Shown here piece after piece: positions 40,184 to 48,931 of a stretch of 64,000 nt of DNA (position 1 is the first letter of the stretch; each line of letters starts with the position of its first letter). The DNA is taken from positions 85,899 through 149,898 of the forward strand of contig JABTUJ010000020.1 in NCBI GenBank assembly GCA_015075445.1, written 5' to 3'. Made by a program: the position numbers and the translations under genes. The notes below the pieces were generated by a model. It ran no database searches. It was given only the letters and a program-made list of their open reading frames with translations, and was not told where the DNA came from. This DNA comes from Verrucomicrobiales bacterium (GTDB lineage Bacteria; Verrucomicrobiota; Verrucomicrobiia; Limisphaerales; J093).

Positions 40184-43024
40184 TTAGGGAACGCCGGGTC
40201 GCTGGGCGGCGACGGCCCGCACGGCTTCCTCGGCGAGCGCTTCGCGGGAGAATACGACCTCGGCCAGCGCTCCCTGGAACACTTCGGGCCCGCTGAAGTT
40301 CGGGTTGCAGCCGATCCCGAGGTTCTTTGGCCCTGGCACAAAGCCCGCCGGGACCGGGGCCTGAGCGATTCGCAGGCCATTCACGTACAGGCTGAGATCG
40401 GTAAGCCGCTTCACGACGGCGACGTGCGTCCACCGGCCGTTCTCGACCCGGCCGCCGGAAAGACGACAGCCGCCGCCCGGTTGCTCGATGGCCACCACGA
40501 GTTCGAGGTCCTGCACCGAGATGCGCAGCGGGTCGTTCACCGGCGCGCACCACGCCGACACGATCTGATGCCAGCGCCGCCCATCGACGGTGAGCCCCTG
40601 AGGACAGAACCAGGCCGCGAAGGTGTAGGTCCGCAACGGGAACTGCGCGGCGTCATAGACCAGCCTCGAGGATTTGCCGTTGAAGGCCAGCGCGGTGTTC
40701 GCCATGCCGCCGCGCCCGGTGGCAGGTGAAACGTCCACGCTCGCAAGCAACCGGCCTTCCTGTGGGTCGGGAGTCCCGGCCAGGGCCGCGCTCAGCACGA
40801 CGCCGCGTCCCGTGGTCGGTAGGCTCGCGTCCAAGCGAAACGCGAACGGGCCGTTGGCGGCCGTGGTCCGCTGGGCGCCATGGACGGTTTCCACCTGCCA
40901 GTGATAGGGAAGCTCGGCTGGCGGCGGAGAGGTCCACGCGAACGCGGCGGCCGTGAGGTTCGTCGCGCGGAGCACGACGTTCTTGAACGCGGCGTCGGTC
41001 GCGACCCGCAGTTCGTATCGCGATCCCGGCTCGGCTTGACTCCAGGCAAACGGGATCTCCTCGGCCGGCAGCTCGGCGTTCGGCTCGGGGTACTGCAGGT
41101 AGAAGGGGGCGGGAGGCGCGTTGCGCACGGGCAGCCACGAACGGTAGAACGTTCCGTAGGCGCCGGCGGAAGCGAAGTCGCAGAGCACGACGCGTTCGCC
41201 CCTGACCGCAGTTACCGCGAAGGCCGCGAGCGGGCCGAGGACCTGGTCTTGCAGCAGCGGATCGTCGGCCGGCAATGGGTTCAGCTCAAGTTTGGCCAGG
41301 TCCAGTTCGGGGACGGCGGCCGGGTCCATGGTGTTGTGCTTCTGATCGAACGCCAGGAGCAGGGGACCGCGGAAGAGCGAGGTGTTGAACTGGACATGGT
41401 GGTCGCCGCGCAGGGCGCGGGGGTGGAAGTCGAACTCGAGCGTCACGGTGTCGCCCGGGTGCCAGGTGCGAAGGAGCTTGAGATAGGCGCCTGATTTCAC
41501 CTCCTGGACAGGCGCACCGTTCACCGTGACCCGGGTTTCCCGGGACCATTCCGGGATGCGCCAGAACAAGGGCAGGGTCGTCGCGGCGGGTGGATGCACG
41601 ACACAACGCACGCCCGGCTTGAGGGGATAGTCGGTGGTCTGGACTAACCGCCAGGAGGCACCTTTCTCGAGCCGGACCTCGGTGGTGCCGGGGCCGTAGT
41701 AGTTCACGTAGAGGCCGTTGGTGCCGCCCAGCACCGCCCACTGGCTGAGCAGGCCCAGGCCGTTCGGGCCGTTCACACTGCAGCAGTTGAGCTCCGGCGT
41801 GCCAGGTCGGGACTGGAACACGATGCTGTGGGCGGAGGCCAGGCGCTTGCCGTTCATGGGGGTGTCGTAGGTGCACCAGCGGCCGCTGGGATGCTGGTAG
41901 CCGAGCACCGCGTTCCAGGTGGCAAGTTCGAGGGCGTCGGCGATGCGGCTGTCGGCCGTGAGACGCAGCGCCTCGACGCTCAAGGCCAACCAGGCGACGG
42001 TGCAGCAAGTCTCGATGGCGCCGGGTCGGAACGGGTTGCCCACGGCCTGTTCGTCCGTGCTGAAGCTGCCCGAGTTGTGGATGTCGGTGCGGCGAATGCT
42101 CCGCCACCAATGCACCAGAGCCTGCCGGTGGGAATCGTCGCCGGTGATCCGGAACAGCTCGGCGAGACCGAGCATGGGATGCAGGCTTTCCCAACGCGGC
42201 TTGGGGGTTTGGTAGAACTCGACACCGGACGCGGCCAGCCGGTGGTAATCGCCGGCGGGCGGTTTCTGCCAGTCATTCTCAACCTCGTGCATCAGTCGCC
42301 GGTAGGAGGCCCGACCTGTTTCGCGATAGAGCAGGGCCAGAATGTGCATCACGGCCATGTTCATCTCGTGAGAACCGGCGTCGTGCACCCGCCGGCCGGT
42401 GTCGAGGAACGTGGCACACATGAGGTCTGCGGCGCGTGTCGCGGCCCGGAGCGCTTCAGCGTCGCCCGTATCCTGGTACCAGAGATAGAGCGCCAGCATG
42501 CAGTGGTAATGGCCCCAGAGATCCCAGCGGTCCAGCAGGTGTTTGTCCGGGAAGGGTCCGAGATAGCCGTCGTCGGCCTGGGTTTGGATCAGGTCGTGGA
42601 CGACTCTGGCCGTCAGTTGCCGCAGGGCCGGGTTGTCCTCAAGCCGGCCGATCAGGACGCAAGAAGTGAGGTACTTGCCCGCGAACTCGCCCGCCCAAGG
42701 GACCGGATCTTCATACGGCGGTTGGCGGTCGCGCAGCCGCATCATCTCGAGCATGCCGGGGTTGGCGTTGGGAGCCGGGAGCAGCCAGTTCTGGACGATG
42801 GCGTCGAGACGTGTACGCAGGGGACCTTCGAGATCGAGTCGGACACGCGGCGCGGGAAGGTCGCAAGCGGGTTCGTTGGGCGTGGAGGCGTGCGGTCGAA
42901 CGACGCCGAGCGCCATCAGGAGAAGTCCGCTCACGAGCATTGCCCACGGCGGGATCGAGCCCTGTGTGCGAGGTCGGGCTCCGGTGGGTTGGTTTGGGTG
43001 GCGGCGGAGCGTTGAGTTGATCAT
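40184..43024 (-). CDS. GH127-family glycosidase with C-terminal LamG-like domain
   Basis: A 946-residue exported protein with an N-terminal membrane/signal segment (about residues 28-46). The main part matches GH127 (DUF1680), the beta-L-arabinofuranosidase family: WAGEFAGKYL, GHYHCMLALYLWY, SHEMNMAVMHILA and EFYQTPKPRWESLHPMLG. AIETCC near residue 338 and ELNCCSVNGP near 412 correspond to the Glu/Cys zinc site and catalytic Cys of characterised members. A fibronectin-like stretch and a LamG/concanavalin domain (about 730-930; NTALAFNGKSSRLVYD, FAAWFCPQG) follow. Likely role: removal of arabinofuranose or related sugars from plant or algal polysaccharide. Substrate not proven. Confidence 0.85.
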   Translation of the reverse strand: MINSTLRRHPNQPTGARPRTQGSIPPWAMLVSGLLLMALGVVRPHASTPNEPACDLPAPRVRLDLEGPLRTRLDAIVQNWLLPAPNANPGMLEMMRLRDRQPPYEDPVPWAGEFAGKYLTSCVLIGRLEDNPALRQLTARVVHDLIQTQADDGYLGPFPDKHLLDRWDLWGHYHCMLALYLWYQDTGDAEALRAATRAADLMCATFLDTGRRVHDAGSHEMNMAVMHILALLYRETGRASYRRLMHEVENDWQKPPAGDYHRLAASGVEFYQTPKPRWESLHPMLGLAELFRITGDDSHRQALVHWWRSIRRTDIHNSGSFSTDEQAVGNPFRPGAIETCCTVAWLALSVEALRLTADSRIADALELATWNAVLGYQHPSGRWCTYDTPMNGKRLASAHSIVFQSRPGTPELNCCSVNGPNGLGLLSQWAVLGGTNGLYVNYYGPGTTEVRLEKGASWRLVQTTDYPLKPGVRCVVHPPAATTLPLFWRIPEWSRETRVTVNGAPVQEVKSGAYLKLLRTWHPGDTVTLEFDFHPRALRGDHHVQFNTSLFRGPLLLAFDQKHNTMDPAAVPELDLAKLELNPLPADDPLLQDQVLGPLAAFAVTAVRGERVVLCDFASAGAYGTFYRSWLPVRNAPPAPFYLQYPEPNAELPAEEIPFAWSQAEPGSRYELRVATDAAFKNVVLRATNLTAAAFAWTSPPPAELPYHWQVETVHGAQRTTAANGPFAFRLDASLPTTGRGVVLSAALAGTPDPQEGRLLASVDVSPATGRGGMANTALAFNGKSSRLVYDAAQFPLRTYTFAAWFCPQGLTVDGRRWHQIVSAWCAPVNDPLRISVQDLELVVAIEQPGGGCRLSGGRVENGRWTHVAVVKRLTDLSLYVNGLRIAQAPVPAGFVPGPKNLGIGCNPNFSGPEVFQGALAEVVFSREALAEEAVRAVAAQRPGVP

Positions 43025-43226
43025 GGGCCGGATGGCTGTCTGGCGTCGGCCCCGACGCGTTACCCGTCACTTGCCAGCGGTGGCGAGTGGAGGGAAGCGG
43101 TACGGGCTGACGGTGGGGAGGCTGCCGGAACGGTGGCGGCCCTACAAGGGGGAATCCGGGTTGCCCACGCAGCGCGGCGCGCCCCGGCCGCCCTGGCACG
43201 CCGTGCCGGTCCCGCTTACCGGGTGG

Positions 43227-43460
43227 TCACCGCTTCGGAGCTCGGGCAGGCTTCAGATTGCGTCCGACACTGACGACTTGGGAGGGATCCACGATACGAA
43301 ACCCACCCTCCGGCAAGACAACGATGAACTCGGGATTATTGGGGAGGAACAGCAGGTGATCGGTGGTGATCACCGGCAGCATGCGGCCGTCGGCCAGGTG
43401 GATGTCGAAGGGCCGGAACGGGGCCGTGTCGCGCATCTCCCGTAAAGTCTTCAACGTCAT
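43227..43460 (-). CDS. Small conserved-looking protein, unknown function
   Basis: A 77-residue soluble protein: MTLKTLREMRD, then FRPFDIHLADGRMLPV, DHLLFLPNNPEFIVVL and FRIVDPSQVVSV. This is a compact beta pattern resembling short hypothetical proteins common in verrucomicrobia and planctomycetes. No function known. It stands alone between the GH127 gene (202 bp away) and the isomerase gene. Confidence 0.6.
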   Translation of the reverse strand: MTLKTLREMRDTAPFRPFDIHLADGRMLPVITTDHLLFLPNNPEFIVVLPEGGFRIVDPSQVVSVGRNLKPARAPKR

Positions 43461-43516
43461 GGTGGGCCCAACGTGCCGCGATCCGGCGGGCGTGTCAATG
43501 TGGGCCGGGAGCGACC

Positions 43517-43543
43517 GAATGTTAAATGTTAAGATCCGACCCC
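43517..43543. repeat. Putative dispersed-repeat remnant near the isomerase stop
   Basis: On the minus strand it reads GGGGTCGGATCTTAACATTT followed by AACATTC. It resembles short GGGGTC-headed tags I have seen repeated in this group of bacteria, some beside RAYT-type transposases (recollection, not tested). Only one copy is in the window. Confidence 0.3.
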
Positions 43544-43550
43544 TGGAGGG

Positions 43551-44381
43551 TTAGACGAGGCTCTTGAGGTGCTGATGGGCGCTCGGTTTGCTCGACGGTG
43601 CGCGTCGCATTCGGACCGACAGGACGATGTCGCGCGGGCAGTCTTTCTTGAGGATGTCGATGACCTTCTTCCAGTCCACCACGCCCTCGCCGCAAGCGCA
43701 CCCGACGGGTGTGCCGGTCACCTTGCCGCGCTCGGCGGCGCCGTGCTCGACGGAGATGTCCTTGGCATGGAGATGGACGAGGCGCTTGACGACGCGCTTG
43801 AGCCACTTCAGCGGGTCGTGGCCGCAGAGGAAGGCGTTGCCGGTGTCGTAGTTGATGCCAATGCAAGGGTTCTTGACGAGCTTGTAGATGCGGTCAAGAC
43901 CGTCGGGGGTCTTGCTGTACTGCTGGTGACACTCGAGGCCGATCAGGATGCCGCGCGGTTCGGCAACCTTCGCGGCTTCCATCAAGGTGTAGCGCATCAG
44001 CATGAAGTCCTCGTCCTCGGTGGTCCACGGCTGCTTCGGGCCTTCGTCGGTGTTGATGACGGGGGCGCCGCATTCGGCGGCGAAGCGGATGGCCTGCTTC
44101 AGATACTCGACGCCGATCTCGGGTTTCGTGAGGGGGGTGTGGGCCGAGAGACCGGAGAGCTTGATCCCGGCCTCGGCGCAGGCGCGGCTGAGGCGGAGCG
44201 GGTCGTCGAGCATCGAGACGCTGTGGAAGTAACCGGCCTCGCTGAGGAGTTCGCGGCCCCAGTGGACCATCGGTTCGACGTGCGTGTAGCCGAGCTCGGC
44301 GGCTTTCCGGACGCCCCACTCGAAGTTCTTGTCCGCGTGCCGGACGAATTCCATGTTGATTCCGAAATAGACTTTGGCCAT
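43551..44381 (-). CDS. Sugar phosphate isomerase/epimerase (TIM barrel)
   Basis: A 276-residue xylose-isomerase-like TIM barrel: FGINMEFVRHADKNFEWG, LGYTHVEPMVHWG, the Glu in ILIGLECHQQY, GINYDTGNAFLCGHDP, VHLHAKDIS and CGEGVVDWKKVIDIL (metal-binding Glu/Asp/His set). It probably isomerises or epimerises a sugar; substrate unknown. ATG 44,381 is preferred, since upstream codons read through the heptamer repeat. After DIVLSV the next ~12 residues look scrambled while a good terminal helix (HQHLKSLV) follows, so small compensating indels near 43,580-43,610 are suspected. Confidence 0.8.
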   Translation of the reverse strand: MAKVYFGINMEFVRHADKNFEWGVRKAAELGYTHVEPMVHWGRELLSEAGYFHSVSMLDDPLRLSRACAEAGIKLSGLSAHTPLTKPEIGVEYLKQAIRFAAECGAPVINTDEGPKQPWTTEDEDFMLMRYTLMEAAKVAEPRGILIGLECHQQYSKTPDGLDRIYKLVKNPCIGINYDTGNAFLCGHDPLKWLKRVVKRLVHLHAKDISVEHGAAERGKVTGTPVGCACGEGVVDWKKVIDILKKDCPRDIVLSVRMRRAPSSKPSAHQHLKSLV

Positions 44382-44390
44382 AGGGGTCTG

Positions 44391-44438
44391 TGATTTCTGA
44401 TTTCTGATTTGGACGTTGGACGTTGGACGTTGAGCGTT
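44391..44438. repeat. Tandem heptamer repeats
   Basis: Two adjacent heptamer series: TGATTTC at 44,391 and 44,398 plus a partial copy, then GGACGTT at 44,411, 44,418 and 44,425 with a variant GAGCGTT at 44,432. They fill the space upstream of the isomerase start. Confidence 0.75.
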
Positions 44439-44461
44439 CCGTTTCACCAGGCAACATTCCT

Positions 44462-44680
44462 TCACGGATTGTATTTCCCCCCGTCGAGTTCCGGCGGCCA
44501 GACGGCGAGGTCGTCCGGGGTGTTGAAGTTATCGTGGTACCAGCGGAGCTCCTTTTCGCGCTCCTCGCGAGGTAGGCGGGCCCAGGCGGCGCGTTCGTCA
44601 CCCATCGAGCGGGCGAGGGCTTCGTAGTACTCCTCCGAGTACTCGATTTCGGGCTCGGCCGGGACAACGCGGATCGTCAT
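44462..44680 (-). CDS. Small acidic protein coupled to the nucleotidyltransferase-like gene
   Basis: A 72-residue protein with EYSEEYYEALARSMGDERAAW and EREKELRWYHDNFN, likely helical and charged, with no signal peptide. Its ATG overlaps the stop of the upstream nucleotidyltransferase-like gene by four bases, so the two are translated together. Function unknown; a partner or antitoxin-like role is only suggested by size and coupling. Confidence 0.6.
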   Translation of the reverse strand: MTIRVVPAEPEIEYSEEYYEALARSMGDERAAWARLPREEREKELRWYHDNFNTPDDLAVWPPELDGGKYNP

Positions 44681-45627
44681 GGGAGCAATTCCTCCACCGG
44701 TGGCAACACCTGGTCAATCTCGTTTCGAGTCGCGTGGGCAACGGTGGCCACCTCCTCGAGGGCGGCGGCAACGAGTTGCTCCGGGCGAAGACCGGCCAGC
44801 GGATCGGGGGGGAGTTGATGGCGGCGGACAGCGTCAGCGAGGTAGCGATGCTGCAGCCAGAACGGCTCGGCGTTCGGCCAGTCCCAGTCCTCGTCGCCAC
44901 GCCATTGGCGATGGAAGCGCTTCCAGGCGCGGGTGAAGCGGTCGTAGCGCGCCTGGTTGACTCGTTCCCAGACCATCCGCTCGAGGAGCAGCCAGCGTTC
45001 GAGTTGTGGGCGGGGGGGCGGGGGGGCGGCGTCGAGGACGCGCAACAGCGGGCGCCGGGCGGCGAGCGGAGACCGGACTTCGTCGGGGCAGGTTTGCCAG
45101 GCGGTGGTGAGCGCGTCCGGACGCGTGAGATGGAGCAGGCCGAGCGGGTTGTTCCGTTCCCAGAGCTGTTGCCCCAGCCCGTGAAGGATGGGCCAGTCCT
45201 TGTCGCGGTCGGTGCGCTTCATCTGGGCGACCACGTGGCGGGTCACCCAGCCGTCGGAGTCGGCTTCGATTTCGTGAGCTTGGACCCGGGGCGGTTTGCT
45301 GAAGATGTCCACCTTGTGCTCGACGGAGGCGGCGTTGTCCCAGACGGTGAGGTGGCTGGTCCAGCCGTGTTGCATGTATTCGGCGTCGAGCGGGGCGCCG
45401 AAGATCTGCCGGTAGCTCACCCGCCAGGGCGGGAGTTCGCCTTCGAGTTTGGCCAGCAGTTCCCGGAGCCGTTCGAGCGCGTCGGCGGGGATGATCCAGT
45501 CCGAGTCCTTGGTGTTCTGTTGGAGTCCGTAATGGACGCAGGCCATGCCCGAGGTGATGGCGAAGGGGATGCCCGCCGAGCGCAGTTGGCCGGCGAAAAT
45601 CTTGAGGAACTCGAGCGGCGCGCTCAT
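44677..45627 (-). CDS. Nucleotidyltransferase-fold protein
   Basis: A 316-residue cytoplasmic protein. The start, FAITSGMACVHYGLQQNT followed by KDSDWII, fits the nucleotidyltransferase pattern (glycine/serine turn then DxD-like acidic pair) of AbiEii/DUF6036-type proteins. A later KVDIFSKPP could give the third acidic residue. The rest is Trp/Arg-rich helices. Related folds transfer nucleotides to RNA, proteins or antibiotics, and some are toxins; no substrate can be named. It overlaps both neighbours by four bases, placing it in one operon with DUF6807 and the 72-residue protein. Confidence 0.6.
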   Translation of the reverse strand: MSAPLEFLKIFAGQLRSAGIPFAITSGMACVHYGLQQNTKDSDWIIPADALERLRELLAKLEGELPPWRVSYRQIFGAPLDAEYMQHGWTSHLTVWDNAASVEHKVDIFSKPPRVQAHEIEADSDGWVTRHVVAQMKRTDRDKDWPILHGLGQQLWERNNPLGLLHLTRPDALTTAWQTCPDEVRSPLAARRPLLRVLDAAPPPPRPQLERWLLLERMVWERVNQARYDRFTRAWKRFHRQWRGDEDWDWPNAEPFWLQHRYLADAVRRHQLPPDPLAGLRPEQLVAAALEEVATVAHATRNEIDQVLPPVEELLP

Positions 45628-46646
45628 CGGAGCTCTTGCAGCCAGCGCTGATGGCGGGCGTCGAGCTGGTCCTTTTCAGGCAGGCCCGACTGCACCACGA
45701 CCAGGTAATCGAGAGCGAAGCGTTGCCCGCGCGCGTACTGGCGGGGTTGCTGGTCGAGTCGCTGCGTGGCCGAGAGATAGGCGAACGGGGTGCGCATCGA
45801 AAGGAACCACGGAGGGCCGCCGGGGTTGTGCGGGTGGCCGAAGAGGGCGAAGGTGGCGGGGCGGTCGGGGCGGTTGAAGGCGACGGCCGCCCAGGGGTGT
45901 TGCGAAACGTCCTGCCGGTTGTCGGCCAGATCCAAGCGGCCGGTGGCGGTGAAGTGGTCGGCGAGCGGATCCAGTTCCTGGAGGAATCGGGCGCCGAGGC
46001 CGTAGTAGTTGGCGCCGCCGAGGGTGACGACGTTGGTGGCCGGGCCGACCTCGAATTCCGAGCGCCAGAGCAGCGCGACCTCGCGGCGGGGAGCGTCCAC
46101 GGTCAGCGTGAGGGTGCGGTGTTCGAGCAGCAGGGCCTTGGAGGTGCTGTCGTGGAGGAAGGCGTTCTCCGGCGCCAGCCAGTGCAGTCGCTGGGTGAGA
46201 ATGGCCTGGGGCACGCCGGCGGGGGAGAGGCGGGTGGTGGGCTCGGCGGTTTCGACGGGCCGCTGCACGCCGCAGCCGGTGGTTTCCTCCCAGAAATTGA
46301 TGCCGTTCACGCGGATGGCGAACATGAGCGCGTGATGGTGGAGATGATCGTGCGGGGCATCGCGGAGGAGGTTGTCACCGTCCACAGTCGCGAGCGTCCT
46401 GACGTAGGGTTTGAAGGTGCCCGGGACGAAGGCGTAGCTGAAGAGGGTGCGATCGTTCTGACGCACTTTCCACTCGACTGTGCTGACGCTGCTTTCGACA
46501 CGGAGCGGTGCAGCCGGGTCGGCGGCCTGGAGGCCGCCGGCACCGGCGGTGGCGAGAGCTGGGGAGCAGTGCCAGCCAGGAAGCGGCCTGTTGCTGGACC
46601 GGCTCAGGGGCCTTGAACTGGGGAGGGTGCAGGCAGCCCGCACCAC
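45624..46646 (-). CDS. DUF6807 (PmoA-like) family protein
   Basis: A 340-residue protein. VRQNDRTLFSYAFVPGTFKPYV, DGDNLLRDAPHDHLHHHALMF and GINFWEETTGCG match the DUF6807 family, named PmoA in databases although no methane oxidation is implied. HDHLHHHA is a plausible metal or sugar site. The N-terminal ~40 residues (Ser/Arg/Pro-rich) do not look like a proper signal peptide; the start is uncertain, with a later start or a shift in the leader possible. It is commonly next to Gfo/Idh/MocA oxidoreductases, as here (106 bp downstream of one). Probably acts in carbohydrate breakdown. Confidence 0.75.
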   Translation of the reverse strand: MVRAACTLPSSRPLSRSSNRPLPGWHCSPALATAGAGGLQAADPAAPLRVESSVSTVEWKVRQNDRTLFSYAFVPGTFKPYVRTLATVDGDNLLRDAPHDHLHHHALMFAIRVNGINFWEETTGCGVQRPVETAEPTTRLSPAGVPQAILTQRLHWLAPENAFLHDSTSKALLLEHRTLTLTVDAPRREVALLWRSEFEVGPATNVVTLGGANYYGLGARFLQELDPLADHFTATGRLDLADNRQDVSQHPWAAVAFNRPDRPATFALFGHPHNPGGPPWFLSMRTPFAYLSATQRLDQQPRQYARGQRFALDYLVVVQSGLPEKDQLDARHQRWLQELR

Positions 46647-46752
46647 AGGTTCATGGAGCGCGGCTGACGGCGCGGGAGGGCAGGGGAGGGGGGGGAGCCG
46701 GGGAGATGCCGGGGGTGCATGGAGGGACGAGATGATTGGATGGCGGGAGGTT

Positions 46753-48054
46753 TCAGCCCAGGACGATGTCCTGCTTCTGCGTGTCGTACGTGGCGACCTT
46801 CCGGTTGAGGAAGGCGAGCATGGCCATGTTCATGGCGGCCTGGACGTAGAGGCCGAACTCGACGTCGCTGACTGGCTTGGCCCGGGAGCGGACGCACTCG
46901 AGGAAGTTCTGCCAGTGGAGCAGGGTGGTGTTCGGCTTGCTGCCGGGGATGACCTGTTTCTCGCCCTTGCGCGGGAGGAAGGTGACGCTGTCGAAGCCGC
47001 CCTCGAAGGCCGGGCCTTGCATGGTGATGGTGCCTTCGTCGCCGCGGATGGCGGGTTCGGTGGGGTGCTCGTTGGCCAGGGTGCAGACCAGGACGATCGA
47101 GAGTTTGGAGGGGTAGTCCAGACACATGTTGAACGTGTCGGGCACCTCCCGGTCGTAGGTGTCGTACTTGAAGATGCCGCCCGAGGCGACGGCCAGGGAG
47201 GGGAACTTGAGGCCGAGCAGGCTGATGAAGGGCGTGAGGACGTGGGGGAAGAGGTCGGTGCACGGGCCGCCGGCATAGTCGAGGTACTTCCGCCAACTGA
47301 AGAAGCGGTCGACGGTGAAAGGCACTTTCGGGGCGTCGCCGAGGAAGCCGTCCCAGTCGAGGTCGGGGCCGGGTTTGGCGTTCGGGTCGGAGATGGGCAT
47401 GCGTTCGCCCCAATCGCCGTAGCGGTAGTAGCCGGCCTCGACGTGCTGGGGCCGGCCGATGGCGCCCTGGCGGATGAGTTCGGCGACCTTCTTCCAGGCG
47501 ACGTTCGAGTTGCCCTGGTTCCCGATCTGGACGACGCGCTTGCGCTGGACGGTTTCCTCGTAGAACTGCTTGCTCAGGGCGAACTGGCTCCAGTGGCCCA
47601 TGGGCTTCTCGCAATAGACGTCCTTGCCGGCCCGGATGGCGGCGAGGGCTTGCGGGACGTGGAGTCGATCGGGCGACGCGATGCAGACGACATCGATGGC
47701 GGGGTCGTCGAGCAAGGCCTGATAGCTGGGGTAGGTCTTGGCGCGAGCGTGTTCGGCGTTGGCCCGCATGCGGGGACCATAGGTGTCGCTGATGCCGATG
47801 ACCTGGAGGTTGGCGCCCTGGTTGATCATGCCCAGGACGATGTCCAGGTGGCCGCGGCCGCGCCCGCCGACGCCGATGAAGCCGACTCCCAGCCGGTCGT
47901 TGGCGCCGAGGACGGAGCGGGAGGCCACGAAGGGGGCGCTTACCAGGCCGAGGGCGCCGGCGGCGCTGGCGGTTTGGAGGAAGCCGCGGCGGGTGAGGAC
48001 GGCGGTGGAGGCCTCGGAGTGTGGAGGATGAGGATGAGGATCGTGGGTGGTCAT
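46753..48054 (-). CDS. Tat-exported Gfo/Idh/MocA family oxidoreductase
   Basis: A 433-residue protein with a twin-arginine signal (LTRRGFLQTASAAGALG) and a Rossmann NAD(P)-binding start (GVGFIGVGGRGRGHLDIV). The conserved EKPMGHW carries the catalytic Lys region, with WDGFLGDAP and FSWRKYLDYAGGPCTDLFPHV in the C-terminal domain. These enzymes oxidise, reduce or (in recently described members) hydrolyse sugars; exported ones are abundant in verrucomicrobia. Neighbours DUF6807 and a TIM-barrel isomerase suggest joint use on a sugar. Substrate unknown. Confidence 0.88.
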   Translation of the reverse strand: MTTHDPHPHPPHSEASTAVLTRRGFLQTASAAGALGLVSAPFVASRSVLGANDRLGVGFIGVGGRGRGHLDIVLGMINQGANLQVIGISDTYGPRMRANAEHARAKTYPSYQALLDDPAIDVVCIASPDRLHVPQALAAIRAGKDVYCEKPMGHWSQFALSKQFYEETVQRKRVVQIGNQGNSNVAWKKVAELIRQGAIGRPQHVEAGYYRYGDWGERMPISDPNAKPGPDLDWDGFLGDAPKVPFTVDRFFSWRKYLDYAGGPCTDLFPHVLTPFISLLGLKFPSLAVASGGIFKYDTYDREVPDTFNMCLDYPSKLSIVLVCTLANEHPTEPAIRGDEGTITMQGPAFEGGFDSVTFLPRKGEKQVIPGSKPNTTLLHWQNFLECVRSRAKPVSDVEFGLYVQAAMNMAMLAFLNRKVATYDTQKQDIVLG

Positions 48055-48078
48055 AGGAGAGTCGAACGAGTTATGGGG

Positions 48079-48870
48079 TCAGGGATTGCCGCCGAGTTCG
48101 GGCTTCAGCCAGGGGGTGCCGGCCCAGTACCATTTGCGGGGCTGCAGACTCTCGACGTGTCCGTCGGTGAAGGCGACGGCGGAGCGACCGCCGTGGCGTG
48201 GGTGTGGTCCACCCCAGTTGGGGTCGTCCGAGGTGGTACAGCCGGTGCAGGGGGCGTCGTCGCCGGGGTCGTGGACGATCCAGGCGCCGGGCTTTTCCGG
48301 GCTCGAAGTGGTGACGCAGCGGAGGGGATCGGTGGTGCGGAGGGGTTTGGTGGCGGCGTCGGTGAGGTGCACGGTCGTGGACGGGGCGCGCACGCCGGAA
48401 TCGGTGACGCCGGGCCAGACCTTGACGTCCCAGACATTGGGCCAGTCACAGCCGCCGAGCCGGAAGTTCATGCTGTAGTTGGAGGCGGCATGATCCGGCG
48501 CGTCGCTGGGATAGTTCTGGAGGAACTCCTTGAACTTCTTGGTGCGCACGGGGCAGACGAGGATGTTGGTGGTGGCCGTGTAGGGCAGCAGGAAGTTGAA
48601 CCACGCCTTGCGGAAGACGTTATCGCCGCGCACCTGGAAGGTGTGGGGATAGCGGCCCCGGTAGTCATCGGCGTAAAGCTTGGTGGCGATCATGACCTGG
48701 CGCAGGTTGTTGATGCACGAGGTGGCCTGGCCCTTCTGCTTCGCCTTGCCCAGGGCGGGCAACAACATGCCAGCGAGGATGGCGATGATGGCGATGACGA
48801 CGAGCAGTTCGATGAGCGTGAAGCCGGCGCGGCGGGTCCGGCGGGGGGAGCCGTGGGTCTGAATTTTCAT
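48079..48870 (-). CDS. Type II/IV pseudopilin-like protein, verrucomicrobial type
   Basis: A 263-residue protein with a prepilin leader cleaved before Phe in RRAGFTLIELLVVIAIIAIL (Glu at +5), then LPALGKAKQKGQ and CINNLRQV. The C-terminal domain ends in FTDGHVESL, the DGH-type signature of the many pseudopilins in planctomycetes and verrucomicrobia. Four Cys in the C-terminal half may form disulfides. The genome probably uses many such proteins with one secretion machine; this copy's role is unknown. It is 24 bp downstream of the oxidoreductase start, in the same direction, and could head that operon. Confidence 0.85.
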   Translation of the reverse strand: MKIQTHGSPRRTRRAGFTLIELLVVIAIIAILAGMLLPALGKAKQKGQATSCINNLRQVMIATKLYADDYRGRYPHTFQVRGDNVFRKAWFNFLLPYTATTNILVCPVRTKKFKEFLQNYPSDAPDHAASNYSMNFRLGGCDWPNVWDVKVWPGVTDSGVRAPSTTVHLTDAATKPLRTTDPLRCVTTSSPEKPGAWIVHDPGDDAPCTGCTTSDDPNWGGPHPRHGGRSAVAFTDGHVESLQPRKWYWAGTPWLKPELGGNP

Positions 48871-48931
48871 GTTCGAGAACGTGGATCAGCTCGAGGGGGT
48901 TTGGCAAGAACACTCCCGCGATACTGCCGGG

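Noticed and set aside
45624..46646. Methane monooxygenase subunit (PmoA)
   Set aside because: The family name is a database label; the protein lacks membrane helices and has the DUF6807 sugar-catabolism context.
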